From assembly GCA_963680875.1 (NCBI GenBank), contig OY804580.1, positions 116,067,534-116,131,533 of the forward strand: a stretch of DNA of 64,000 bases, read 5' to 3'. This document shows positions 53,602-64,000 of the stretch, piece by piece. The stretch is from Bathymodiolus brooksi (taxonomy: Eukaryota; Mollusca; Bivalvia; Mytilida; Modiolidae). Made by a program: the position numbers and the translations under genes. Within the stretch, counting starts at the first letter, position 1. Each line of letters opens with the position of its first letter. The notes under the pieces were generated by a model. The model made no database searches. It was given only the letters and a program-made list of their open reading frames with translations, and had not been told where the DNA came from.

Positions 53602-55904
53602 TATGATAAATATTAATTTTTTGTTACGTTTTTATTATAATTTCAATAATTTTGACTTGTACAACATTAAATGATCTTCCACGGAAGCTCGCTCATACAT
53701 TTATCATTTAAAATTAACTTTAAATGTTTTTTGATTTTTTTGTTGTCAATTTTTTTTAACTGTAAACAAAGAAACACGTACATACAATGTAACAGATGAA
53801 ACTGTAAGTAGTCTTCAATTTTATATCCGAGAATGTTCCAGGTTGATTGACATCGATCAAATCTTTAGTGAGATTATATGCAGACCTATGAAACAACATG
53901 TAAAAATCAGAATAATAAAGTCGATATTGTAGAGGAATAGTTTATATGGCTAGTTACACAAACAGAAAATAGATCACACTCAAAGCTGCCTGCCATCGAT
54001 ATGATAATGGTTGCAAAAATACAAAAAAAAATCAAGTACGTAGTTTACAATTTTGGAAGCAAAAAAAAAAAAGAAGGAAAAAAAAAGACTAACACTAGCT
54101 TAATCTAAATATTTCAAAGTAATATCCGTGCGACACGATATTTTATACTCTGTTAATGGATGATCATTAAGGAAATTGTATGCATCCATAATTCTTGAAG
54201 AATTAATAAAGTGAAGAAAATAAATAAACATGTATATCATTTTACATCATGAAGTACCAAAGTGATCTGAATTTCAAAAGAATAAATATTCAATGCACCA
54301 CCAAGTATCATTGGTGTAAAACAAAGAAGAAATATGGCGGGTGATCCGGGTCATCTAGTCGCTTTGTTCTTCTTCTGTTTGTAGCTGAATGGAAAGGAAA
54401 ATCCATTTGTTTCAAAATCTTCTTATACATTGAGGATTGTTTACATTGATTGATAATTTGCATTTATTTTCATGTGTTTGTTATTTCATAAGAGATTATC
54501 AAGTAATAGAAAAAAGAAGTTCCATGCATATGTTTATTAAAGGCATACAGTCACTCAGATTTATTTTTTTATATTGAAAGTTGCCAATATTCGATGTTTT
54601 ATACTAATTGCAGTTGAAATTTTTCATAATATCATACGTATTTAACCTGGAATGAAGGAAATATGTCGCTGTTTGATTTTTTTTCTCCCGTAAAGAATTT
54701 AATATTTACCAGCATGATATTCATATATTCATGAATATGATTATATGACCATTGATGACCTACACAGTGACCTCATTCGATAAAGCGCTTGCGCATGTGC
54801 GAAACTGCTTGCTGAAAAAAGCACATGTTAAGCATAATTTATATATCTTTTTTCGGCTGAATCGTATTTTGACAGAATTACATCGTACTCGTAGTCTTTT
54901 TATATATTCTTTTTTATCATGAGAAAACGCTAGGTGATCTCTTTTAAATTAGAGACTAAAATAATGAACTTCATGTCTGTTTTTTTTTCTAAAAAAATAT
55001 AATCAAGGCAACTGTGTTGTCAATGATATGCAATTTTCCCTTTATCGGGCCCCTTTGAAGAGTTTGGGCTTGTTTTTATTGATTTCATCACGTATTTTCA
55101 ATTTTAGGTGTCATTCTTACTAAATACCATTATATAATATTAACTGATTACCCCGGAATCCAATTTCATAGATATATTTCTTTAATTATATTAATTTTAA
55201 CCAATATTTACCTGCAACATGCTTTCTGGTTATTTATAGCAGTTATCAGTGTCCGTAATCTTCGGAAAAGACAGCCGACTTATAACTAGGTGTGTTAATG
55301 GCGATTTCACCAACAAACATTCGAATTCTTTTCACTAATTACCACATCATAGCCTATTTTTTAAACCTGGCATCTTGTTCAGAACATTTTATTAGTATAA
55401 AACATCGAATATTGGCAACTTTTAATATAAACAAAAAAAATCAATCTGAGCGACTGTATGCCTTTAAGTATAGGAAAACATTCTAACATTAAATACCCTT
55501 GTGACTTTATCACAGATAAACGAACATTAGATATGGAATCTATCACTCCCTGTTTTTCCTCAATAGTGACATTATCAAATTCATGTTCATTATTTTAACA
55601 GCAACATACCATTGACCTTCATAGATAGATTGATATAAGATACTAAATCGCCAAAGAAACATCGTTTTTTTCGCAATAAAATCATTCTAAACCAAAGAAA
55701 TTGTGTTGAAAATGTAAATCGTCAGTTTAATGAACCGGGATTTCATTTTTTAAAGTAATTTACATTTTACTGCGTACTTTAACTTAGGTGAAGATATTGA
55801 GTTTTGTGTTTTGATTAAAGAATGGAATGAAGAAAAAAACATGAAAAGCTCGTGCAAATCATGAACTCAGATTATTCACTGAAAATTTTGTTTTTTCAGC
55901 ACCC
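53602..55904. other. Upstream region of the receptor gene; no further gene recognised
   Basis: AT-rich with A/T runs. A GC-richer patch ATGGCGGGTGATCCGGGTCA at 54333 stands out but its frame closes after 16 codons. Promoter elements of the receptor could not be defined. Confidence 0.5.
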
Positions 55905-57230
55905 CTACTGAACGACAGACGAATGCAATGACTCAAATCTTAAACAGCGAGAACAAGTTATTGGAATATTGAATGCTGGGCAACTGCCTAAGCTTGTCTC
56001 TTTGCACAGGCATGTATCTGTAATGTACACACCACTCAACGTCTACAGGAACGTTAATACGCTATAAACAGTACCAATGAGTTACAAAGCCACGTCAGGA
56101 TAAGTACATCCTTACGAGGTCGTACCGATTCACAAGTGTCACAGAAAAAGCACGACAGAAAATTGCCAACCACCAATTACTGATGACACTGTCCGACGTA
56201 GATTGATCGCCAACAACATTATATGTCGTCGTCAGGCCAGAGGACCCATCTTTACAGTTCGGCATCGTCAGGAACGTCAACAGTGGACTATGCAACGTAA
56301 ACAATAGAGTCATTACTCAGGTGAAAGTAGATATTGCATTTCTGACGCAGATCACAAAAAGGTGTGACGAGGGCGTGGTGAACACTATGGTGATGCATGT
56401 ATCATGGTAAGAGACTCATGGGTCGGATCAAACATCATGGCGGGGAGTAGGATCAGTCCAAGCTTCACACTTGTACCTGTCATCTTTCAGAACATCTGTC
56501 CATACAGAGGTAATGGGGTTACGGTAGCTCGCGTCATAGACCAAGTTCTGAGACTCCACGGGATTCAATTGTTTTGTACATCATCGGAAATACACTTTCC
56601 AACATGCCAACACCCGTCCTCATTTTGCAGGAGTCACAAGAAACTTCCATCAGAACAACATAGAGGTTATGCCGTTGCCTGATCTTAGTCCGGGCTTAAA
56701 CCCGATTGAACATCTTAGGAATGAGATTCAAAGACGATTCGATCAGGGGCGTATGTGCCATGGGGGCAAGGAGAGATTTGCTCCCCACTCTCAAAAGTTG
56801 GAGCACTATGTTTTTGCTCCCCCCATACCATTTTTGGTAAAGATGTAGAAATAGCTGGATAATTAGCATGGAAGCATAAAATGCTCAGTAGAAAGAGGTT
56901 AAATGGTATGTTTTGAAGCCAAATGTCCTTTTTCCTCTTTTTTGTTCTTTGGTCTGTCAGTTTTAAAAGCTTGCCCCAAGCCCACTTTCTGATCCCCATC
57001 GTAGGCCCCCACTCACCCTCAACTTTCTAGATCACTCCTACAGGTTTCCACCTCCACGTTTGGTGCACTCCTACGCCTCTGTTAATGAATTCAAGCCAAT
57101 ACCAACATTTACAGCTGAACTTGGTTCACCCCTCTGAAGTATTTCAGTATGCATTGTTCATTCAATGTAAAGGAGATGTGCTGTTGTAATCAACGCCAAT
57201 GGAGGACATACACAATACTTTTCTTTGTAA
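55905..57230 (+). pseudogene. Tc1-like transposase pseudogene, interrupted
   Basis: In shifting frames the DDE transposase can be followed: FTSVTEKARQKIANHQLL, TVRRRLIANN-like helix-turn-helix remnants around 56200, HGSDQTSWRG (normally VWGGI), then QHANTRPHFAGVTRNF near 56601, DLSPGLNPIEHL near 56680 and, after the insertion at 56744-57081, INANGGHTQY and a stop at 57230. The catalytic Asp normally in QQDNARPH is Ala here (GCC), and many stops exist, so it is inactive. Adjacent terminal inverted repeats were not identified. Confidence 0.8.
56744..57081. mobile_element. 338-bp DNA-transposon fragment nested in the Tc1 pseudogene
   Basis: Left end CAGGGGCGTATGTGCC; right end, reverse complemented, CAGAGGCGTAGGAGTGC. 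The Tc1 reading resumes directly after it. No target duplication is visible. The minus-strand frame 56715-56999 lies within it and shows no known domain. Confidence 0.65.
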
Positions 57231-57334
57231 TTCTGTGATGTATTTCTGACAAAGGTATCAGAGTAAAACATTTTAGATCACTATTAAAAATATGTTTGAA
57301 ATGAGCTTGCGATGTTTATTAATCAAATATATTT

Positions 57335-57980
57335 CCTATTGGTTAGGTTGAAGTCATCACAGGTTTAGTTTACTCTAAAGTATTCATTATGTAACTAAAT
57401 ATACTCACTCGTACAAGTTCAGTTTACTCTAAAGTATTCATTATGTAACTTAATAGACTCGCTCGTACAAGTTCAGTTTACTCTAAAGTGTTCATTACGC
57501 AACCGAATAGACTCACTCGTACAAGTTTAGTTTACTCTAAAGTGTTCGTTACGCAACCGAATAGACTCGCTCGTACAAGTTTATTTTACTCTAAAGTGTT
57601 CGTTACGCAACCGAATAGACTCACTCGTACAAGTTCAGTTTACTCTAAAGTTAGGATTAGGGTTAGGCTTATGATTAAGTTGAAGTCATCACAGCCATCA
57701 TGACTTGGTTACTTGGTTACGGAACATATGTGTCACAAATGACCATGGACACTTGTCGTAAACACTTCCCGGTCCTTTCGTCATTCATGACTTATCACCG
57801 GATTTGTATCTAGAGTAACACGACGGGTGCCACTAGTGCTACTTGATCTTTAGTATTATGTGTAATATTTTGTAGATCGTTGTCTGTCCTTTTGTACTTT
57901 TTTCTTTTTGGTCTTTGTGTTGTGTGTCCTTCTTTGATTTATGTATTCTGGTCACCATTTTCATATCTTCAAACTCTTCT
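57335..57980 (+). repeat. PLE 3' end fragment interrupted by a 60-bp array
   Basis: TTGGTTAGGTTGAAGTCATC before the array; after it CATCATGACTTGGTTACTTG, AAATGACCATGGACACTTG, ATGACTTATCACCGGATTTG, ACGACGGGTGCCACTAGTG and the UTR to 57980. About 70 bp normally between GGTGCCACTAGTG and the UTR are deleted. Confidence 0.7.
57363..57678. repeat. 60-bp tandem units flanked by a 16-bp direct repeat
   Basis: Five units of TTTACTCTAAAGTGTTCGTT plus ACGCAACCGAATAGACTCAC-TCGTACAAG, then AGGATTAGGGTTAGGC. GTTGAAGTCATCACAG is present on both sides (57347-57362, 57679-57694), either a target duplication or the footprint of a local duplication. Confidence 0.7.
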
Positions 57981-57984
57981 TGGT

Positions 57985-58287
57985 TAAAAACAAATGACAA
58001 ACAGAATATGTAATGTGGAGATAACGGCAACAGTTCGCCACAAAAAAATACTGGCAAGATTTTAAAACAGAATGCCGATCAGCCACATTAAAGTCAGGGC
58101 TAATTATCACGTGACTTTTACGCGCACAAAAGAGGAATATTTCTATAAAACTAAGAACAATTCACTTTTATTAAATTGGTTTATCTTATAATTAGATTAA
58201 TATTATAATAAAAATTACTATATTTCAAGATAAAGCGGTTTGATACTTTAATTTGTGTGATGTTTTGTATGTGGTTCGGTATATATA
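57985..58287. other. No gene recognised
   Basis: AT-rich spacer between a PLE fragment and a TA-flanked MITE. Confidence 0.5.
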
Positions 58288-59409
58288 CAGTCAAGCCTGT
58301 ATTAAGAGGTTACATATGGGACAAAGAAAAGGTGGACTTTAAAGACATGTGACATCTTAAAAGATGTTCATTTCATATGACATTTTCTGTCACAGGACAA
58401 GAAAAAGTGACATCTTAACAGAGCTCCAGATAATTTTGAAGTTCAAAGGGTAATTACCCATTACTTTTGAAAATGATGGGTATTTGCATATTTCCTTTGC
58501 ACTGTTGTACTCTCTACTTCAGAAAAGATTTAGCAAGTCAGGGTCATTACGGTTTTCACAGTTTTCCGGTTGTTGGCTGATTTTGTCTGTTTATATACTT
58601 ATGAGTTTTGACTTTCCCCTTTGTAAGATTGCTCGGAGTTCGGTAATTTTGTTATTACCCTTATTTACATGTACACTTTTAAAATTATGTTTGACAAAAG
58701 TGTTATTCAATAAACGTAGGATGCAAGTGAAATGTATATCTCTGTTTAATTTGACACGATTGGGTCATGTTTATCAATAAAATGTTGTAAATATTTCGTT
58801 TTTTGCTCGTCGACTTTTCACAGTCGCTTTGATAATGTCATCAATGATTTCTTTAACTATACTGTCACTAGACACAGATGAAACTGTCAGGAATTTCAGT
58901 ATAGAATTTTCCGGAGCGCTTAGTTGCTCGCTTATTCATGTTCTTGCTCATTTTCAAGAACAACGTGTTCACAAATTTACTTTCGTTTTAGATCTTACTT
59001 ATTACGTAAACCACTCCTTATAAGGAGCACCGCATGTATTTGTATTATTGACCGCGATTGGATGATTTATCGTAAACATCCAATTAGAACACATCAATGC
59101 TTAGAAAGGCAAACATTCGGTACCCCTCGGATATATACACTCTCTCCTTCGAAAAGTATAAAGGGAAGTAATTACGGGGAATTTCTCAAAGACAAAAATG
59201 TATTGTTTATTATCGTTAACAACGCTCCGAAATTAGAAAGTTTGCTTACACAGCAATATGTATGCGTAATGTGTACACTCTGATCTGATAATACATGCGT
59301 TTTTACTCGTTTTTATAGCGTAAAAAACGCAAATACGCAGCTTATCTGCAGCTCTGTCTTAATGCATGTGACTGCTTAATAGAGCTGACCACATGAGCAG
59401 ATTTAACTG
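58288..59409. mobile_element. TA-flanked DNA element of 1.1 kb
   Basis: CAGTCAAGCCTGTATTAAG at the left; CAGTTAAATCTGCTCATG at the right (reverse complemented); TA on both sides. The CAGTYAARYCTG ends match a style known for bivalve MITEs (memory). It contains the dispersed repeat shared with 49555-49770 at 58500-58700. Frames 58829-59283 are unassigned. Confidence 0.55.
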
Positions 59410-60145
59410 TACTTAATGTTTTGCGTAATCACCAGCCCACAAAGGGCATTCATCACTATATACCATCACAAATACAGCATTATATATTAACAAAGCAACA
59501 AACAAAACAGTGTTACAATATATATCATAAATAATATACAATAGAATAATATTGTATACAAATATGTTATTATATTCGTTCAACCACAAAGGCCACCAAG
59601 GGACGATGTTCTAGAACATATTAATTCTCCACGTGCATAAGGCAGATAAATGACACACCATCTATTCTATAGGTGCACTCGAATAATCCAAAAACGAATA
59701 TATATTTATAGAATTCAATTTAACCATGCATAGCAAAACAGATTGTATTTTCCTGTATATTTTCAGCGTTTTTTTTTAATTAGAAATATTACCTTTTCCT
59801 GGATTTTAAACCAGAGAAATCAAATACAAATTTCAATATTTAAGAATAAAAAGAGCATTTGACAATTTCAAGCAATGTCATAAATAGTATAGAATAAAAG
59901 CATATGACATGTCTTCAGTTAAAATGTTTAAAAACTAAGTACAGTCAAATTAAAAGTTCGTTGATAGTTCAAAGCACAGTAATACACTACATGTTCCAGT
60001 GCTTGTTGAAAATACTAAATTAGTACGCAAATTAACAGTTCGTGAAAGGTCAGGTAGAGACACAAAACTTCTAGGTACATATCTATCTCGACTAGAAGTT
60101 ATAGCCCTCTATTTTCATGAACTATTGTTTCTAGTGATGACATAT
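59410..60145. other. No gene recognised
   Basis: AT-rich sequence leading into the 75-bp array. Confidence 0.5.
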
Positions 60146-61345
60146 TTCTATATTGATCTAGCAAGAACCTTATTTCTATTGTTTGTCACTGACTTACAGC
60201 AGGTCGGTACTTTTCTTTAGTTCTATATTGATCTAGCAGGAACCTTATTTCTATGGTTTGTCACTGACTTACAGCAGGTCGGTACTTTTCTTTAGTTCTA
60301 TATTGATCTAGCAGGAACCTTATTTCTATGGTTTGTCACTGACTTACAGCAGGTCGGTACTTTTCTTTAGTTCTATTTTGATCTAGCAGGAACCTTATTT
60401 CTATGGTTTGTCACTGACTTACAGCAGGTCGGTACTTTTCTTTAGTTCTATATTGATCTAGCAGGAACCTTATTTCTATGGTTTGTCACTGACTTACAGC
60501 AGGTCGGTACTTTTCTTTAGTTCTATATTGATCTAGCAGGAACCTTATTTCTATGGTTTGTCACTGACTTACAGCAGGTCGGTACTTTTCTTTAGTTCTA
60601 TATTGATCTAGCAGGAACCTTATTTCTATGGTTTGTCACTGACTTACAGCAGGTCGGTACTTTTCTTTAGTTCTATATTGATCTAGCAGGAACCTTATTT
60701 CTATGGTTTGTCACTGACTTACAGCAGGTCGGTACTTTTCTTTAGTTCTATATTGATCTAGCAGGAACCTTATTTCTATGGTTTGTCACTGACTTACAGC
60801 AGGTCGGTACTTTTCTTTAGTTCTATATTGATCTAGCAGGAACCTTATTTCTATGGTTTGTCACTGACTTACAGCAGGTCGGTACTTTTCTTTAGTTCTA
60901 TATTGATCTAGCAGGAACCTTATTTCTATGGTTTGTCACTGACTTACAGCAGGTCGGTACTTTTCTTTAGTTCTATATTGATCTAGCAGGAACCTTATTT
61001 CTATGGTTTGTCACTGACTTACAGCAGGTCGGTACTTTTCTTTAGTTCTATATTGATGTAGCAGGAACCTTATTTCTATGGTTTGTCACTGACTTACAGC
61101 AGGTCGGTACTTTTCTTTAGTTCTATATTGATCTAGCAGGAACCTTATTTCTATGGTTTGTCACTGACTTACAGCAGGTCGGTACTTTTCTTTAGTTCTA
61201 TATTGATCTAGCAGGAACCTTATTTCTATGGTTTGTCACTGACTTACAGCAGGTCGGTACTTTTCTTTTGTTCTATATTGATCTAGCAGGAACCTTATTT
61301 CTATGGTTTGTCACTGACTTACAGCAGGTCGGTACTTTTCTTTAG
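60146..61345. repeat. 75-bp tandem array, 16 copies, SINE-derived
   Basis: Unit TTCTATATTGATCTAGCAGG, AACCTTATTTCTATGG, TTTGTCACTGACTTACAGCA, GGTCGGTACTTTTCTTTAG. The second half equals the central part of the SINE at 62247-62285, and the last unit runs straight into the SINE 3' half at 61345. Units are almost identical except the first, implying recent amplification or homogenisation. Confidence 0.95.
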
Positions 61346-61430
61346 GTACTCCGGTTTCCTCCACCAATAAAACTGATCGCCATGATATAACTGAAATATT
61401 GTTGAAAGTGGTGTTAAAAACCATAACCCT
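61346..61430 (+). repeat. SINE 3' half following the array
   Basis: TACTCCGGTTTCCTCCACCA, GATCGCCATGATATAACTG, AAATATTGTTGAAAGTGG, AAACCATAACCC. Confidence 0.75.
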
Positions 61431-62110
61431 AACATATTATCCTATATTCTCTGCTCACTCGTGGTGAATCATGCAAATATGTAAGTTGTAGCTTGAAGTT
61501 GTTTCGCTGCATCGATAAGCATAAAACATGACTGATGCGTGGCATAGCATTGTTCGTTGAAGTGACTATGAAATATTTCGACCCCGTTGTTTAATTTAAC
61601 TGTTGACGAAATACGCATGTACTGCTTCCCAAGAAAAGGTAACAATCTGGACTCAGATGAACTATTTTGCATTTGTATATTATTTACAGTTATTAAAAAC
61701 AGGTACTAAAGAATTTAAAAGAAAATTTTCTTTTTTGCCTTTCGTCTTCAAACATATTTTGATTTAGAAAACTAATTTGCCTTGTTCATGTTTTATTTGT
61801 GTTATTTGAAATTAATAACGCCCACTGATAGTGTCCAACATGATTTCTATATCAGAATGATGTTCGTGTCGTTTAACCGTAACATGACTTGTGTCCTTAG
61901 TCCTTCCAAAGAACATGTGTTCATCTCTGCTTTTTGTGGTGTTCGTGTTTCCCAATCTTTTATTTTCTACAAAGTGTTTTGTAGATCATTGTTTGTCTTT
62001 TTGTTCTTTTACTTTTATTCTTAGTTTTGTCTGTCCCTTTTCGATCTGATTTACGTCTTCTGATTACCTCTGTGGTATATTCAAACTTTGCTTTAAAACA
62101 TATATAAATT
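61431..62110. other. No gene; diverged PLE UTR at 61905-62095
   Basis: TTTTGTAGATCATTGTTTGT and GATTTACGTCTTCTGATTAC mark the UTR; the remainder has no supported feature. Confidence 0.5.
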
Positions 62111-62114
62111 GGGG

Positions 62115-62372
62115 ACAATCGTAGTCGTGATCGTGTGGTAGTTGTATTTACAACTACCTATGACATCAGTGCATATCACCACTAACGTTGTCAGATGGAA
62201 TCCCGCTCAGATGAGGTGTACTCGATCGATACAACATTATGTGATAAAGTTTGTCAGTGACTTACGGCAGGTAGGTGGTTTTCCCTTAGTACTCCTGTTT
62301 CCTCCACCAATAAAACCAACCACCACGATATAACTGAAATATTGTTGAAAGTGGCGTTAAACACCATAACCA
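62115..62372 (+). mobile_element. tRNA-derived SINE, apparently full length
   Basis: Head GTCGTGATCGTGTGGTAGTT with an inner ACAACTACCT, box-B-like sequence degraded (ATGGAATCCCGC), centre TTTGTCAGTGACTTACGGCA, CTGTTTCCTCCACCAATAAA, and 3' block CGATATAACTGAAATATTGT-TGAAAGTGGCG. Reference copy for this family in the window. Confidence 0.75.
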
Positions 62373-62775
62373 TGACCCCTATATAAATTATGGCAGTCAA
62401 AAACAATACAATCTCAACAGTTTGGCATTGTTTATTTTTGATAAATAAGAAATTTCAAATTATCACTCTAATATAGATGTTTAACTTTGATATAACACAT
62501 TAAAAACATGTTCCTTTTTTTTTCTTTTGCACAAATTTGTTTTCCATAAAACAATATATATTTATATACCATTGAAATTACATCAAAATTCCTACCAAAG
62601 AGAGACAACTCTTATAACAAAAATGAAAAGTAAGATAATATGTTTTGTACTCCGCAAATACGGGATTGTATTAATATGGGATATGTTTTCAAACGGTTTT
62701 AATTTTGGATTTATGATACCATCTGACGATAATGCTGAGAGTATTTATAATGTTATAGATACATGTACATACAAG
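62373..62775. other. No gene recognised
   Basis: The 62527-62790 frame is unassigned and runs into the next SINE piece. Confidence 0.5.
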
Positions 62776-62902
62776 ATTGTCAGTGACTGACGACAGGTCG
62801 GTGGTTTTCCTCTCGGTCCTCCAGTTTCCTCCACCGACAACACTGACCGCCACGATATAACTGAAATATTATTGAAAGTGGCGTTAAACACTATAACCTT
62901 AA
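62776..62902 (+). repeat. SINE 3' half
   Basis: ATTGTCAGTGACTGACGACA, CCAGTTTCCTCCACCGACA, CACGATATAACTGAAATATT, GAAAGTGGCGTTAAACAC. The head is missing. Confidence 0.7.
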
Positions 62903-63446
62903 ACCCTCTTTAGAAACATGATACTTAGACATATGACCTTTTTTTTTCAATTGCAGAGTACAGGCAAATAGGGGGATACAAAAGGGGGTTTTAATTACCT
63001 GTTAAAAACCTTTTGTTATGGCTTTCACAGTTGATGCAAAGCAATTCGTCAATATGGTCGAAAATTATTCCACGAATCAGTTGGCCTTATTTTAACAATG
63101 ATTTAGCCATGAATAAGTCTTGACGTAGACTAAACAGCTCTCTAGCGTCATATATGACCAAATATGGGGGCTTTATATTCTTTACAGGGAGATAACTTCG
63201 GCACGAGATTTTTTAAGAAAACAGTGAATATGATCATGTTCTCGTTGGTTACTGTTGATAGAGAAAGCAAATTTAAAATTCTTGATAAAGGCATGCAATC
63301 ATTAAAACATCTGCTACCAGCTTTTGCTGTGATTTTCAGAAGTGTCCTTTTCCAACAGCTCAACATAAATGGTGTAATGACACTCGTGTTTGTTGAAAGA
63401 CAATAAAGAATTGACTCGGACCCTTCATGTTATTTTAATGAATTGT
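62903..63446. other. No gene recognised
   Basis: An 80-codon plus-strand frame (63164-63406) is followed by CAATAAAG, but it has no recognisable domain and overlaps a minus-strand frame. Left uncalled. Confidence 0.4.
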
Positions 63447-63592
63447 GGATTGGTTTATGGTGTTTAGCGCCACTTTCAACAATATTTCAGTTATATCGTG
63501 GCGGTCAGTTTTATTGGTGGGGGAAACCGGAGTACCCACAGAAAACCACTGACCTGTCGCAAGTCACTGATACATTCTATCACATAATGTCC
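63447..63592 (-). repeat. SINE 3' half, minus strand
   Basis: TTATGGTGTTTAGCGCCACT, TCAACAATATTTCAGTTATA, CGTGGCGGTCAGTTTTATTG and TGACCTGTCGCAAGTCACTG read the SINE 3' half in reverse. Confidence 0.7.
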
Positions 63593-63830
63593 GTAAATTG
63601 TGACTAGAATATAAAATACAATGGCAGAAAAAAACCGGACAAAAAGACAACAGTCGATAAAACACTAAACAAATACAAACAAAAACAGATTGAGCAACAA
63701 GAACCTTAATAAAAACCGGGTTTGAACTAAGGTGCTCTGGAAGGGTAACAGTTCTTGTTCTACTTGTTGCACCCACCATGTTGGTCTTGTTACAAACCTG
63801 GTGGTGATAAATCATGAATGAGGTAGATTG
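63593..63830 (-). repeat. PLE 3' end fragment, minus strand
   Basis: Minus strand: ATTCATGATTTATCACCACC, GGTTTGTAACAAGACC, ACTGTTACCCTTCCAGAGCA, CCTTAGTTCAAACCCGG, TTTATCGACTGTTGTCTTTT; the standard PLE UTR order in diverged form. Confidence 0.65.
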
Positions 63831-63892
63831 GTGTACTTTTGACTTGTAAATATCTTCTCGTTAATTAATTATATATAAGTGTCACGGTATAG

Positions 63893-64000
63893 AAATAGAA
63901 ATAGAAATAAGTTTATCAAATATTACAGTTTTAATTTAAAAGTTGTAGTATGTGAAATATTAAAACTATAGAATTGCGTGCTTACAGCTATCAAAATACA
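63893..64000. repeat. (GAAATA)n short repeat at window end
   Basis: TAGAAATAGAAATAGAAATA directly precedes AGTTTATCAAATATT. It could be the tail of a minus-strand LINE that continues beyond the window, but this cannot be tested here. Confidence 0.35.

Noticed and set aside
56715..56999. 94-codon minus-strand frame
   Set aside because: Falls within the small nested transposon fragment and crosses its boundary; no known domain.
58924..59283. 119-codon plus-strand frame
   Set aside because: No domain, overlaps another frame, and sits inside a TA-flanked MITE-like element; cannot be supported as a gene.

Overview
Organism. The window is AT-rich eukaryotic DNA, almost certainly from a bivalve mollusc and plausibly mytilid-like. 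The evidence is long intron/exon spacing, many minisatellites, tRNA-derived SINEs with the conserved 3' block AAATATTGTTGAAAGTGGCG, and one Penelope-like element (PLE) family whose 3' UTR recurs about ten times. Assignment below phylum level is inference from remembered repeat styles, not a search.

Genes. Only one gene can be supported end to end: a two-exon, minus-strand seven-transmembrane receptor (exon 1 53090-53601, exon 2 48654-49083). Its splice junction restores the extracellular-loop-2 cysteine and gives a 313-residue protein. Almost all other coding sequence is transposon-derived and broken: a CR1-like LINE, two 3' pieces of a second LINE family, PLE reverse-transcriptase remnants, a Tc1 transposase, two short ORFs resembling the N-terminus of Crypton-type tyrosine recombinases, and a decayed cysteine-rich ORF that I do not recognise.

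Layout. 0-7 kb: minisatellite, a small DNA transposon, and a LINE with a second LINE nested in its reverse transcriptase. 8-12 kb: two PLE copies head to head and a minisatellite that resembles the PLE 3' UTR. 13-18 kb: SINE, hairpin, a possible LTR and a 60-bp array. 18.9-23.6 kb: a 37-bp satellite split by a 1-kb near-perfect palindrome with an 8-bp target duplication, then by Crypton-like fragments and a foldback element carrying about 40 copies of a 39-bp unit. 24-34 kb: SINEs, PLE pieces, Tc1-type MITEs, a 30-bp array, an element with iterated 15-bp termini and an identifiable empty site, a cysteine-rich pseudogene and two related foldback MITEs. 36-42 kb: a 3.8-kb hAT-type element with a 2.2-kb element nested in it, then a LINE 3' end. 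42-48 kb: hairpins, PLE pieces, and an inverted SINE pair. 48.6-53.6 kb: the receptor gene, with a PLE remnant in its intron. 54-64 kb: Tc1 pseudogene, MITEs, and a 75-bp array made from SINE sequence.

Overall theme. Several tandem arrays here look as if they were seeded by the ends or interiors of mobile elements: SINE to 75-bp array, PLE 3' UTR to 38-bp array, foldback element to 39-bp array. Nested insertions give a readable relative chronology. No CRISPR, operon or prokaryotic feature is present.
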